The position numbers and the translations under genes were made by a program. Positions 22,568 through 34,445 of a stretch of DNA of 64,000 nucleotides are shown piece by piece. The stretch's first letter is position 1. The number at the start of each line of letters is the position of its first letter. Under the pieces are notes generated by a model that saw only the letters and a list, made by a program, of their open reading frames with translations, had not been told where the DNA came from and made no database searches. The stretch lies in assembly GCA_964023205.1 (NCBI GenBank), contig OZ026835.1:19312968-19376967 (forward strand). Direction: 5' to 3'. The stretch comes from Lutraria lutraria (taxonomy: Eukaryota; Mollusca; Bivalvia; Venerida; Mactridae).

Positions 22568-23793
22568 TAACATACTTTAACCCTTTACCTCATAATCACG
22601 CCAAATCACGCCTCTACCTCATCTGCATAGTCCCACCAAATCACACCTCTGATTTTTTATCTTTTATAAAGTGTTTTTTCCAACATGAAATTAAGTTTTT
22701 ATGTAAATAATTATATACTTCAATCTTCCATAAAAACAAATATTTAAAGAAAACAATATGCTTTATATTTTAAAAAATGCTTTAATTACTGTGTAAACAT
22801 TACACCATCATTGTTTCAGGCTAACTTATATATACTGAAGGTCTAGTCAAATTTATATTATGCATTTATATTTTTTTGAATAAACAACACAATTTCATCC
22901 CAGAGTTAGGCAGGCCTTTGAAGTTAACACCCAGAGGTTATTTTGTGTGAAAATATATTATGTTCAAAAACAACATTAGTTGTTAATTAGTGCAATTATA
23001 AAGGGGATTATGTCCCAGAACAGTATGGGTCCATAGATATCATCAAACACATGTGTCATCAAAAGTTTTATGGTCATGCATTGTTTATTGCAGCTGGCAT
23101 GTGTGACACTTTTCAAGACTAATATATATAGTAATTAAAGATTTGTTAATGATAAATCAATTATCCATTACTTTAGGATAGAGAATTATAATAATCATTT
23201 TAGTATTTACACAAATGATTCAAAATGTCCCCAATAAGGAAAAGCAACATTCTACATCCCCTCTTCTCAATAAACTTCTCATCTGTTGATAGGCTTTCAG
23301 ACAATTTGTCAATCTATTCAGCAGAAATGATAGCATTAACTAATTCAATGAGCTGGGTAATTCTAAATAAACCAAAAAACACGATTCTCTTTCAGTGCTG
23401 CAGTCAATATAGTAAATCCAGACCGGACCTTTTAGAACAAATCATTATCCTAAATTATTTCATCAACAGTATCGATCGATTACGTCACGGATAGCTCTGC
23501 CAGACATGTAAATGCGACAGAGGTCACGTATGCCATATACTGATGCTGTAAACATGCAAAAATAACGCATGGCTTGATTTGACCCGTTTTTGCTGATTTC
23601 TGGATTTAGGAAAAAAATAACCTTAATTAACACCCCCCTTTTACAAAATGTTACGCCCCTGGGGGCGTTTATTAGGAATTTTACGGTACTTAGAATAATA
23701 TATTGTATTGTTATCTAAGTTAAATCATAAGAAGTTTTAACTTTACTAGTAAATCCTTATTTTAATGTACTCTTTAAATAATTTCATCTTATC
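22568..23793. other. Repeat fragments and unassigned sequence
   Basis: 22,585-22,660 repeats a CATAATCACGCCAAATCACG-like motif three times. 23,620-23,690 carries TTACGCCCCTGGGGGCGTTT and ATTAGGAATTTTACGGTA, an end I know from dispersed bivalve elements. Between these nothing was recognised; the 89-codon frame at 23,225 has no recognised similarity. Confidence 0.45.
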
Positions 23794-23827
23794 TTAAAGA
23801 CATTGAACCGCTACTATATAAGTGACG

Positions 23828-23840
23828 CCCCCCCCCCCCC
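23828..23840 (+). repeat. Poly-C tract (13 C)
   Basis: Homopolymer of 13 C in otherwise AT-rich DNA within element F. The length may vary or be miscalled. Confidence 0.9.
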
Positions 23841-23980
23841 TAATCCACATGTGGTCTAATCTCTTGTTTTATTGCCCCTAATGGGATTAATCCTGTCTTT
23901 TCACGGTCAGCTAAGTGTCTGTTGACTTGACACCTAGTCATGCATATAAGAGGGTCATAAATTTTGATCTTCTGTGATGA

Positions 23981-25895
23981 TTGACCAGTCGCCAGATACA
24001 GGAATGTTCCGCCCACTCAATCACGTGGTGTGGCAACGCGAAACCTTCGACAAGCTAAATCCAAGATGGCGGACAGATTAACGTATAAATCCCTCCGGCA
24101 GGTGTAAAATACACCGATTTTTAAAAATATTTATTGCCTATTTCGGTTGATTATAACATATTATACAATCAATAAACATTCCTGACGCTTCGTATCTACC
24201 ATAGATACAAATTTGAATTTGCGACAAGAAATACAACAACTGAATACTATATATACAGTAACCGATAAATAAACGGATATATACTTCAGGGATTCTGTAT
24301 ATTACAGTCCCTGGGATACTTAAAATTGTGATGACTGATTCATGTTGATGTTAACTTTAATGCAATTTGAAAATGTTAATCTATCATGTGAATTTTTCAG
24401 TAGAAATTAAAATTAAAGAAAAATTACCCGTAACGCGCATTTTTTATCTACATAAGAGTGATAACGTGGACTATAGACATTATCATCATATTCATTTCGA
24501 CCATGATAATACAAATCTATGATTATATTTAGAAAATGTATAAAAATGATCAATTAACCTTCTTGACATGTACAGGAATACTATATTTATATAATATTAT
24601 AGTATCCATGACACATAGTATACATTTTCCAAATACATTCGCACACGACCGCGACAATATATGATGTATGCATGTAATGCGACAGTAATAATACTTATAT
24701 AATAGTGATAATAAAAAAATAATATTTCAAAGAAAATGATAAAGACTTGTATGTCATAATGTTAAATTCTATAAAAAACAGCAAGGTAAAATTAAGGTAA
24801 AATTATCAATAAACCCTCTTGATGCTGCGTTGAAAAATGGAGATATGAGAGCGACACGAAATAAGCTCGAATGTGTACGTCAGAAGTATGAATATTGTAA
24901 ATTCATATGGATAAATATAAGTCTTTACATATACCTTATAATATACCAACAAAACTTATAACCTCAAACATCTATGACTTATTTAAAGACATTGAACCAG
25001 GAATGCGAGGCATGTGCTTTACGGACCAGCAGTCCTCTGTATTCCACAGTAGGGGGTAATAAAACTGAAAGGGTCATTACTAGACATGCTTTTGTTTACA
25101 TAATCAGTTACTACATGCTTATTAAAACAACAGGAAGTTATTCATAAACTAATTATCTCTAATAATCAATAAAATTGTGTGACCCTATATAGCTTTTCAC
25201 TGGGTGTCAAGTATATACATACACTCTATTTTATAAGCTGATCGTGATCAGAGGGGATCAGACCGATATAAGGGGCAATAAAACAATTAAGAATTTAGAC
25301 CTCATGTGGACTTAGGGGTTCACTTGTATATATGAGCCGTTCAATACTTGTGCCAAATAATAGTGTTTAAATTAACAAGACTTCATGTCGATGTCGCTTT
25401 TACAGAGAGACCGTACGTGTAATTTTAGTACGACAGCGCTATTGAAATTAATTTTTAAACATCCTGTAACAGTGAATAATTGTCATAATTAAGTAAAAAT
25501 GTTGCCCTCACTTGGTGCAATCATGCATATGGTAATTCCCGTTAATTCTGTTGACATTAGGGATGATCCAACTCTTACATTTTTTCAAGATTCCTTAATT
25601 TTCAGTTTGGGAAAAGGAATAAACTGTATAATATCTCCTTCCAGTCGATCTTCATCACGATCGTCCGAGTTGCATGGTTCCAACTGACATATTCTAACCA
25701 CTTAAAATGTTTATTCAATCAGTTGTAGTAAAAAAATCATTGTTTTTGAGCTTCTACATAGTGTATCAGATAACCTTCAACACGACAGCTTGTCAAAGGA
25801 AAATGGCGGCGAAAAGTGTTGCTAGGGGGTGTGAGAAAAAGCCGATATCTGATTGGATAATCAATTGGACTGATTGACAGGTGGCGACTGGTCAA
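23981..25895. mobile_element. Element G (1.9 kb), inserted in F
   Basis: Ends are a perfect 14-bp inverted repeat, TTGACCAGTCGCCA and TGGCGACTGGTCAA. Just inside are CCAAGATGGCGGACAG (24,060) on the left and AAATGGCGGCGAAAAG (25,801) on the right, together with CCAAT/ATTGG motifs, so both ends look promoter-like. No open frame over 62 codons. It contains an inverted F copy. Related end sequences lie at 13,690-13,830 and 28,345-28,460. Confidence 0.65.
24983..25350 (-). mobile_element. Element F copy 2, inverted, inside G
   Basis: Starts TTAAAGACATTGAACC, then in reverse complement carries the F blocks in exact reverse order: ATTCCACAGTAGGGGGTAAT, AACAACAGGAAGTT, ACTGGGTGTCAAG, GGGGCAATAAAACAATTAAG and ACCTCATGTGGA. 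The distal terminus (CCGTTCAATACTTG, ~25,337) is degenerate. Confidence 0.7.
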
Positions 25896-26604
25896 TTAGT
25901 TTATGGATAACTTCCTGTTGTTTTTATAAGCAATTTATGTAATTAATGAATGTTATCCTTTAATATTACTAGATTGTGTAAGAACTGACTTAGATATAAT
26001 ACTAGAATATAACAGTTATAATATACTGTCACTACTATTTTATTCCTGTCTATATGTTTTCTTCTTTATACATTAAAAATGCAACTGAACGCTTCTTTGT
26101 TATATTTCTAAATTATATCATTCTGTTTCTACATGGAATTATTTTTTACGAGATTCTTTAAAATAGCTTGCAAAGAAACTATGTTTATATCCTGTACTGC
26201 TTGAGAAAATATATTGGTTAAAATATTTAATTTAACAGGTAAAAGTGTTAAAATATGTTTGTATCAATTTCACGAAATGGACTGTTTTATTTAATTATCA
26301 AAATCATCCGTTTGCAGCAAAGAGCATTTATTTGAGTAATTAATTTCTTTAATAAAATTATTCTTAATATTTTGCATTTAATATATATATTTAAAAAAAT
26401 GATCATTTATATTATTGATTAAACATTGAATCAATTTAAGTATCTATACAGTAGCTATATACTAGCCATATATAGTAACTGATTATGTAATTAGAAGCTA
26501 GTCTTTCAATGACCCTGTCTGTTTTATTGATCCCCCTACTGTGGAATATACAGGACTGCTGGGTCTTAGTCACATGCCTCGCATTCCTGGTTCAATGTCT
26601 TTAA

Positions 26605-28339
26605 GTGCATTGTTATTTTTTACCACATTATTTTAATTTAAATGAAATTCTTCCAACATGGAATAACATTATTAGTGGAAATAATTTATGATTTGATACT
26701 CCTTTGTATCAATTCTTCACATAATTTTATAGTAAGGAATAATTGGCTAGTCCACATAAACTGATACTATTATTCAGTTTCATATTTGATATGACCTTTC
26801 CCCACATATCAATATTCAGTGATCTATCAGCGTGCCTGGCTGCATATAACTGTTATAAATTCTTTTATTGAAAAGAAGTCAATTCTGATTTCTATAATTA
26901 CATTCAATTTATCAGTAGACTTTGAGATCTTGTAGTAAATTAAACATTCTATATGGAATGACTATTACATTTAGCATGATTTTATCATTATGAATATATT
27001 TTTAGAATAAATTCCTTATTTGAACAAGGATATTTTACATTTTGCATTTTAAATGGAAAATACATTAATATTGAATAATACCATGTAATTAAATTTCTTG
27101 TTTGATACATAATATCTGTATATATATGTTAAACTATGAAGAATTAATAAAAATCTTCATGATATATTATCAAACAAAGTAATAAAATTAAGTAAAGAAA
27201 TTTAAGACAATGCAAAATGTTTACTCTTATACAAAATAAAATAGCACACTATAGTCTGGACTTGGAAAGGGAGTGAACTCTAGCCCACCCATTACAGGAG
27301 TACTAGCTGAATTAAATGTGAATGCCCCAGCTATTATAAACAACCCAGTCAAATCAAACTTGTTATTAGGGACAGGGTGCTGTGACCGGATGGCTGAATT
27401 AGCAGGCAACATATAGATCTGAGTCCAAATTGAGCCCCGGGCCACACTTTGGACCCTCTTATTCAACTATTGCCCCTATTATATATCTAGTAAAACTGAT
27501 GTGATGTTAGTCAAAGTGGTAAATCACTCTCACTCCATCAGTGCATTTTAAACTCCTTTCAATAACTTCAACGCTGTAAATCCAAATAATATTTCATATA
27601 AAAACAATGTTCTATACATGTATAGTTCAATTTTCTTATAGTCCAGGTCGAATATTGGACGATACCATTGTAAAGGTAATCACTGTAAATTGATTGCCCA
27701 AATCATTTTTAAATCCGTAGTAAAGTGTCATTCACTTGAACCAGAGTCATGGTGTATTGGATAAGGTAGCATGTACATTGTACATACATAACAGTTTTAC
27801 AAAATGAAGCAGATGTGAGTGGTTCAAACTCAGTCAATGGCACTTTCTTTTTAAATTATTATATCCATTTATTTTTATAAATTATTTATTGAACTGTGTT
27901 TGTTCTTGTTACATGTATCTACACACGCTGAATAGCACATTTTTTATCAATTTTCAAAAGAGAAAAAGGAAAGAAGAAATGCATTTGTTCTCTGGTGTAT
28001 TCCTCTTTTTCATTTCTTGTATACATGTTATTGGACAAAATCACCAATACAGATTTGTAATTTCAAATACTATGTAAAAATACTAAACACCTGAACCAGT
28101 TTCGACTTATTATATTATTACTCCACAATTTAAATATATAAATCCTAATTACCCATATGAGGTTATTATATTTTTGTTAATTTAACGGAACAATTTAAAT
28201 ATAAAAATCTATGAAACAATAATTTCTTATCGATATATAATATATAAAGTTAACTTTTATTAAAAATGAAAAAAAAAGGAAAATAAAAAATGATGTTTAA
28301 CGTTAGACGCAGTGCTCAAGATTCCTTGTCTTTATGCTT
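26605..28339. other. Unassigned AT-rich stretch
   Basis: Very AT-rich with long A/T runs. The 79-codon minus frame at 27,227 and the 62-codon frame at 27,889 have no recognised domain. A tRNA-like fragment at 27,733-27,836 is listed separately. Confidence 0.45.
27733..27836 (+). repeat. Possible tRNA-derived fragment
   Basis: GGTGTATTGGATAAGG resembles an A box and GAGTGGTTCAAACTC a B box (GGTTCAAAC), ~70 bp apart with matching GAGT/ACTC arms at the second. No acceptor stem or anticodon arm can be drawn. Probably the remnant of a SINE head. Confidence 0.3.
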
Positions 28340-28500
28340 CACCAATTGACGATACGCCAGATTTTGATTGACAAGTCAAAGCAACCAATCAGAACGCAGA
28401 ACTGATAAGCCAAACTGCCGGCAATAATTTTGTCCGTCAAACATCTGTCGGACCACAGTGAATATGCTTGATAGGTTTTATAATTATTATGATGAAACGA
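28340..28500 (+). repeat. Element G-like end fragment
   Basis: CGATACGCCAGATTTTGATT, GACAAGTCAAAGCAACCAAT and CAAACATCTGTCGGACCACA match the reverse complement of 13,690-13,815. Part of the motif (TGGCGTATCGTCAATTG) recurs inverted at 30,178-30,194, suggesting an element of ~1.8 kb between 28,345 and 30,195 that holds F copy 3 in its middle. Confidence 0.45.
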
Positions 28501-28894
28501 CCTGAAACGGTAAACATGTAGTGCTGCCAGGGAACTTTTAAAACCGATATGCGGTAGCCAGACATAATAAGGGGTGTTATTAAATTATTTCCTACGCTTT
28601 TATTTCTTTTCCGAAAGTGTGTGAAGTCAGAATAAGTTGATCATTCAGATTTAAACGCCATGACCCATTGTAATTATAAAATTGCTTACACGAGTATAAC
28701 TCCCGTATATCTTAGATTTAATGAGAAAAAACAACACTTTATGAATACATGAATTATATATACATGTACATTTATTTAAATACAGTTACTGTATCATTTC
28801 TAATGAAATATATAAATAAATAGATCATGTACGGATACGTAATGATGATACAAGTATGTCCTTAGTCTATGTTTTAACTTATTTACTTGTATAT

Positions 28895-29200
28895 TTAAAG
28901 ACATCGAATAGCTAAGTACAATTTAAGTGATCCCATAAATCCACATGAGGTTTAATCTCTTTAATTGTTTTATTGCCCCAGATCAGATTTATTATTTCTG
29001 GTCATGGTCTGTAGACTTGTCACCCAGTATAGTGGGTATTTTTTTCATTTATGGTGATGATAAGTATACAACTAAATTCCTGTTGTTTTTATAAGCATAG
29101 AATATAATTATGTGAACAGGAGTTAGTCTATCAATGACCCTGTCTGTTTTATTACCCCCTACTGTGGAATTAGGGGACTTTCTGGTGGTTCAATGCTAAT
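28895..29200 (+). mobile_element. Element F copy 3, uninterrupted
   Basis: Starts TTAAAGACATCGAATAGC (degenerate terminus) and ends GGTTCAATG. The order is CCACATGAGGTTTAATCTCT, TTGTTTTATTGCCCC, GACTTGTCACCCAGT, TTCCTGTTGTTTTTATAAGC, CAATGACCCTGTCTGTTTTA and CCCCTACTGTGGAAT. At the point where G interrupts copy 1 this copy simply runs GGTGATGATAAGTATACAAC, so it acts as an empty-site comparison. Confidence 0.75.
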
Positions 29201-31236
29201 TCTCTTCCCTGACATAATGACATCTGAGACCAGTATACTTGAGTATATAACTTAACCATAAATGTACACAAACCAATATACATGTGTAAATTGGTCTCTG
29301 TTGACATCAATGTTAACGATGTGAGGACTTCATTATATAGTTCTTCGCACGTCTATTTTTGTTGGATCTTTACTGTCATTATGCTTTTATTATGCGATAT
29401 TCATGTAGTATAGCCATTTTAGGGTTTGAATTCCACAGCCCAAACCCATTGATTTTTTATGATATCATATAAAAGTAAAATCGTTCAATATAGTACAAAT
29501 ATGTTGTCACAATGAGAATTGGTGTTTTTGAATACTTCAGACATTCATACAGACCAGAGACGTATATAATATATATTATTCGTCTCTGATATAGACTCAT
29601 AAAATATATTGCATTCATATATAGATTAATAAAAAAAAATAATTCCACGGCCCTAAGGTTTTATATTTCACTCTTCAATATATTCTTGTTATTTCGACTT
29701 GTGTTTAGTATTTATTACTAAGGTAGGTATATTAACATAGATACGTTAATATTTTTGTCAGATATTTTTACGCCCGTTTTTTCGGCTCCATTAAAATAAG
29801 AATTAAGGGCTACATTCGACAAGTAGTGTGTTCAAGTTTATATACAAGTCAGACACTAGTATAATTTAAATACATATATATAATGGAATTTGTTTTTTCT
29901 ACCAGGAATATATTAATTCGTATTAATTATTAACAGATCTATAAGATATATACAACTGATGTGACATTTATGAAAGAAGTCATATTTCTATTATGTGCAT
30001 CATTATATTGTTTTCTAATCAACATAACTTGGCATTTCATAGACAAACATGAATTTCGATTTTGTAAGGGAAGTTGTTTTCTTTTTTATACACGCCGTGT
30101 ATTGTTTAATTCTTTGTTGACGGACTAAACAAGAGTTACTCCCCCTGAAATTGTGGGGGCGTGGCTACACTCGCTCTGGCGTATCGTCAATTGCGCCACA
30201 GAGGACAGTGGTTATAAAGCTTCATAAATTGGTCTATAGTAAATTACAACAGTATTCGTGTTACATAAACATGTATAAATGAGATCGTCCATGTATACGA
30301 TAACATTGCTGACCTAAAAATTGAACTATAGATCCACTGTGATAAGGTCTGCATTGTAAATACTGTCCACTATATACATAAAAGTATACCTGCAATATTA
30401 AATAGCTGGGGCGGATTAATTTAACGTTGCCTTTCTCTGGTCCTAAAACAACATCACCGGTCAAGGACAAGATGATTATTGTATATTATGTATTTTAAAT
30501 GAAATCATCCCTCTGTGTAGAATGACTTTTTACCTGTACAAAGTGTAATATATTATTTTACACATATTTTTACATAATAATACTATCCTTTTTTAATAAA
30601 TTATTTTTCTGGCCCCATTAAGTAAGCTGTTAATTGTTTTTCACCTTAAGGTACCAGTATAATTTTTCTTCTAGTGATTTATTATTTTTAACATTGTTTT
30701 AAATACTACACAGAGGGTGATTATGTTCTTTTATGACTACCAGTCCTGTATACCTCATAACTTAAAATTAACATACATAAACATAATAACTATTTTAGGT
30801 CCTAGAGGTTATTTTTCATTAGCAAACCATCATACTCTCGGGTATGTATTAATAAGTCTTCATCAAATACATACAAATGCGGCTCGCAAATAAGCGAATC
30901 TGATCTAATGATGAAGCACATACGCTACATCAGACTCGCTCAAGAGTTTGCATCCTCTTATATATGTTGTAAAAGAGAATGCAAACCACATATCGGAGGG
31001 TACTAAATTTACTATATGGTATCCAAGTGGGTAAAAAATCTTCATTCTCCTACTATCATTCCAAAAATATGAATATCAGGCTGGTAGTCAATGTCTTCCC
31101 ATCCCCAATTATCCCTTACATAACAGCTAGAATTTAATTCATTGCAAAAAAGAAAAAACTCATATATTTAATAACAGAAGCTAGCTATAAAGCCAAAATA
31201 GCTATTTCAATTATTGAATTATATATAAAATAGCTA
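29201..31236. other. Unassigned stretch
   Basis: AT-rich with no credible gene; frames of 63 and 69 codons on the minus strand show no domain. 30,135-30,200 has GTGGGGGCGTGGCTACACTC and TGGCGTATCGTCAATTG, inverse of the piece at 28,345. 30,825-31,010 has dispersed-repeat wording (CATACTCTCGGGTATG, ACATATCGGAGGGTACT) of unknown family. Confidence 0.45.
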
Positions 31237-32240
31237 CTAGGGCTGATCCAAAATAAACAGGACTATCGCGCTCCTGGCAAAACTTATGGTTCAATTGTTA
31301 ATAACTAAACATATTTTTAAACCGCTATCCAATCTGCTTGATTTTCATGAATCTTGACAAAAATTATTTGACCATATTCCGACAATAATGCCATATATAT
31401 CAATGAAATATGATGCGGGTAGGTTCCCGAAAGAGAAAACAGTCGCAACCTCAATGATGTCGGTTGTGGACGCGCTGGCCAAGGATCTATGGCAGATAGT
31501 TAGGGATTTGTCAAAATGATATGTTTGATGTAGGTTATGGCCGTAATAAGTAATTTTGATATAAGGCCTTAAAATTAGAATATATCACAGATGCATTGTT
31601 TTTAAATGTGATCCACTTCCATTGTTCAACTGTTCTCTGTATAAACCTACTATACGCATAGCAGAAGAGGACACCTGGAACCCCCACCAGAAAACTTTAT
31701 TCTTCACCTGGACGATGCCTTTTCTCACACTGCCTGCAGCAAAAAATCATATTGAAATGGCCTTTCAAGCATTTTGAAAATTAACGCATGCAGCAAACTC
31801 ATTAGATTAGCCCCGTCTTTGCTATTTTCCTGGCAATCAAAAAATTACTTAAGAGTCAACGAGTTGATTCCCTAACTGATTTGAGAACAGCAACCACACA
31901 AATTATTAACTAATATGATTCTGAGAGGAATAAGGATGTCTTCCATATGCGAGTATATCGTCAAAATCTCAGCTTAGTGAGGAGTATTTTGAGAAATACT
32001 AACCGACGTGAAATACGTGACTCCATTGACGTCAATGTCGTTGTTTTTACCGTGCACCGGGCAGCCAATAGTGTTGTTAAAGAAATATCTGTATAATTTG
32101 TTTTAGGTGTACATTTCAATTGATATTGATACAGAATGTAGCAGAAAGTTTCAGCATTATATTGATGTAATTTTCTGTTGGTTTTATTGAACCATTTACA
32201 CGCAGCGACAAAAGTCCTGTTTATTTTGGATCACCCCTCG
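31237..32240 (+). mobile_element. Mariner-like DNA transposon, dead copy
   Basis: The left end CTAGGGCTGATCCAAAATAA then ACAGGACT pairs with the right end (reverse complement CGAGGGGTGATCCAAAATAA, ACAGGACT); both are bordered by the TA dinucleotide (31,235-31,236 and 32,241-32,242). The length of 1,004 bp is slightly below the 1.2-1.3 kb usual for mariners. CGAGGG-type ends and TA duplication are mariner hallmarks. The interior has a broken transposase remnant and much deleted or scrambled sequence. Confidence 0.85.
31689..31874 (+). pseudogene. Mariner transposase remnant
   Basis: In one frame it reads ENFILHLDDAFSHTA, then after an in-frame stop (31,755) and ~15 residues IRLAPSLLFSWQSKNYLRV and NELIP. 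This parallels the middle of mariner transposases, where a ...LHxDNAxxHxA motif holds the second catalytic aspartate and is followed by a LAPxDYxLFxxLKxxLxG-like stretch. The Asp of HLDDA is kept. The third acidic residue expected after LAP is replaced by Ser, and stops interrupt both sides. The N-terminal DNA-binding part was not found in frame. Non-functional. Confidence 0.7.
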
Positions 32241-33846
32241 TATATGTGACAAAATAGCTACATAATACATTTTTAAATAAAATTTCAAAACAGAAGAACT
32301 ATATTGAAATAAAGTTGATAATTAAGTTAAATTAGTATACAAAATAGTACCCCCCCCCCCCCCTTTAGATAAAATAGTTCTTCATAATATAGTTGTTAAT
32401 TATATAAGACACACACACAAACTTTCACTTAAAATAGCCTAAATATGTATTGTTATATTTTTATATAGTTAATTTATAATCATAGTTTTTATATAATAGG
32501 CTATACATTAAGAATAGAAAAATTGTTAAAATAATGAAAGCTCGCACATATGGGATTATCCCGGTTGCGAGGATAAACAAACTCAATAATCTTTAGGATA
32601 AAACAATATGTTTGTAAAAGGAATTGCCAAATATATAACATGAAGTTTACATGAAAAACGAAATGAAACAAGAAATAAGTTTAATATTTGCCTTACAAAT
32701 AATACTATTTTTATTAATATAAGAAATATAATTTAAACCGCAAAATATTTTACTGAAAACAAAATTCATAAGATCATTAATAAGTGCTATTATCAATGAT
32801 AAGTTCAGCAGGTGTTAAATCAGTATAATAAAAAGAAAGAAAATAATAAAAAAATATCCATTTAACTTTAATTTAACTCCAATAGTTCTCTTACTATTTG
32901 TCTTACAATGACAAAATTTACACCATTAGAAAGGTAATTAATTTATGCACAACTTTTATATTCACACAAATTTGATAAGATTAATAATTAACACAGTAAT
33001 AAGTGATGTAATAGACAGTTGTCAAAACAGTAGCATTTTCTCAATAACCTCTATGCAGATGGTGTACCAGATTAGACTAGGGGGCTATGAGGTAGAGGGT
33101 TTTGAAAAAATTTATCTCGTCCATGTCATTGACTGTGGCGATTTGGATTTAAATGAATTATTAGGTGATTAACATGTAGTGGAATTGACTAAAAATGTGC
33201 TTGTATATATAACGAGAAATGCCTGTGAAAATAATAAGCTTAAATTATTCTGTAAAAAATATGACAACATTTACTTGTGTAAATTTACTTGTGTAAAAGT
33301 ATGTATTCTGTGTATTATGTCCGGTATGTGCAGACATTTATTGAATGTCGAGCATTAGGAGTAATTTAAGTATTTCAAATTTCATGTGTTTGAAATGCAC
33401 TTACTATCTTAATAACCTGTCAGTACCAAATAATAAGAGAACAATTAATAGCCTTGTCTAGGTTAATTGTCCACTTAAAATATCTATGATTTTGAACATC
33501 AAGACAAACTATGATTAGTTTGAAAACTATTTCATTCTTATTAACCGTCACTATTTTAATTAGGACCGAGTTTTCCCTGTAGATGGCAGAAAGTCATTTA
33601 ATTTTTCCTGTACCAGAGTTTTTTCATTATAATTCATACGCCATACAACTATAGAACCCTTCTGTCAACTAATTGTGCAGCAAAAAGCTACTCAAGACTG
33701 AAACATAACTATGTTTTTATCTATGAAAAAGAATGTGTGATATTATAACCAGTGATATTTACAAACTGATAACAGGTGCGCATGACGTCACGGTAATGTT
33801 CCCTATATTGATCCCAGGTAACAATTAATTAACTTGGGTCTTAATA
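32241..33846. other. Unassigned AT-rich stretch
   Basis: Nothing recognised apart from the poly-C tract. A 75-codon frame (32,945-33,172) ends in an acidic, unstructured-looking tail (IDCGDLDLNELLGD); it lacks support from splice signals or similarity and is not called. Confidence 0.45.
32350..32364 (+). repeat. Poly-C tract (15 C)
   Basis: Homopolymer of 15 C within AT-rich DNA; a second such tract is at 23,828. Confidence 0.9.
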
Positions 33847-34044
33847 CTGTGGAATCATTAATTTTCGTTGGGGATTTAATTTCGTGGGTCGGCTCATCCA
33901 CGAAATCAAATCCCCATGAATTAAAATGCAGATATAAAGCATTTCTTTTCAAAAATCAAAATCCACAAATTTATGTCCCCACGAAACAGCCATTTTATTA
34001 AAAAACACGAAATTTGAGCCCAACGAAAATAAATGAAAATACAG
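33847..34044. mobile_element. 198-bp MITE (CTGTGGAATCATT ends, TA duplication)
   Basis: The left end CTGTGGAATCATTAATTTTC, GTTGGGG and the reverse complement of the right end CTGTATTTTCATTTATTTTC, GTTGGGC match; TA borders both sides. The interior has complementary pieces (GGGGATTTAATTTCGTGGG / CCACGAAATCAAATCCCC) forming a second hairpin. This pattern is familiar from bivalve dispersed MITEs. Confidence 0.8.
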
Positions 34045-34061
34045 TAATTCATTATATCATA

Positions 34062-34445
34062 CAGCACAACCTCTCTAGAGCAGCCCTCTCTTAAACAACC
34101 TCCCTTCAACTACTTATTTTATTGTACAATGTACAACACAACCTCTCCAGAGCACCCCTATCTTGAGCAACAACCTCCCTTCTACAACAGAATGATTTTT
34201 TCCCACTGCACAATTTAACTAATAATTTAACCTCTCAAAAGCAACAACCTGATCTTAACAACAACATAATTTTGCTACTCCCAAAGGGTGTTGCTTTGGA
34301 GAGGTTGCACTGTATATAAAATGCAGTATGAGTTTTACCCACTGAATGATTTAAGAATTTATTTAACCTCTTTACAGCAACAACCTCTCATCAGCAACAT
34401 ATTTTTGCTACTCCCAAAGGGTGTTGTTTTGGAAAGGTGGTATTG
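34062..34445. mobile_element. 384-bp relative of the CAACCTCTCC MITE
   Basis: Left CAGCACAACCTCTCTAGAGC, right inverse CAATACCACCTTTCCAAAAC, with TA on both sides. It contains further internal copies of both ends (ACACAACCTCTCCAGAGC at 34,137; GGTGTTGCTTTGGAGAGG at 34,287), so it is a tandem or nested multimer of the 188-bp MITE at 15,366. The 71-codon frame over it is incidental. Confidence 0.65.

Larger units (their letters stand above)
23794..26604. mobile_element. Element F copy 1, split by element G
   Basis: Bounded by the perfect 16-bp inverted repeat TTAAAGACATTGAACC (23,794-23,809) and GGTTCAATGTCTTTAA (26,589-26,604). The left half carries CCACATGTGGTCTAATCTCT, TTGTTTTATTGCCCC and GACTTGACACCTAGT. 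The right half carries CTTCCTGTTGTTTTTATAAG and CAATGACCCTGTCTGTTTTA. The same blocks lie contiguous in the copy at 28,895. Element G (23,981-25,895) separates the halves, and there is extra unassigned sequence at 25,930-26,490. Confidence 0.75.

Noticed and set aside
32945..33172. 75-codon plus-strand frame with acidic end
   Set aside because: Isolated, AT-rich start, no similarity known to me and no splice context.
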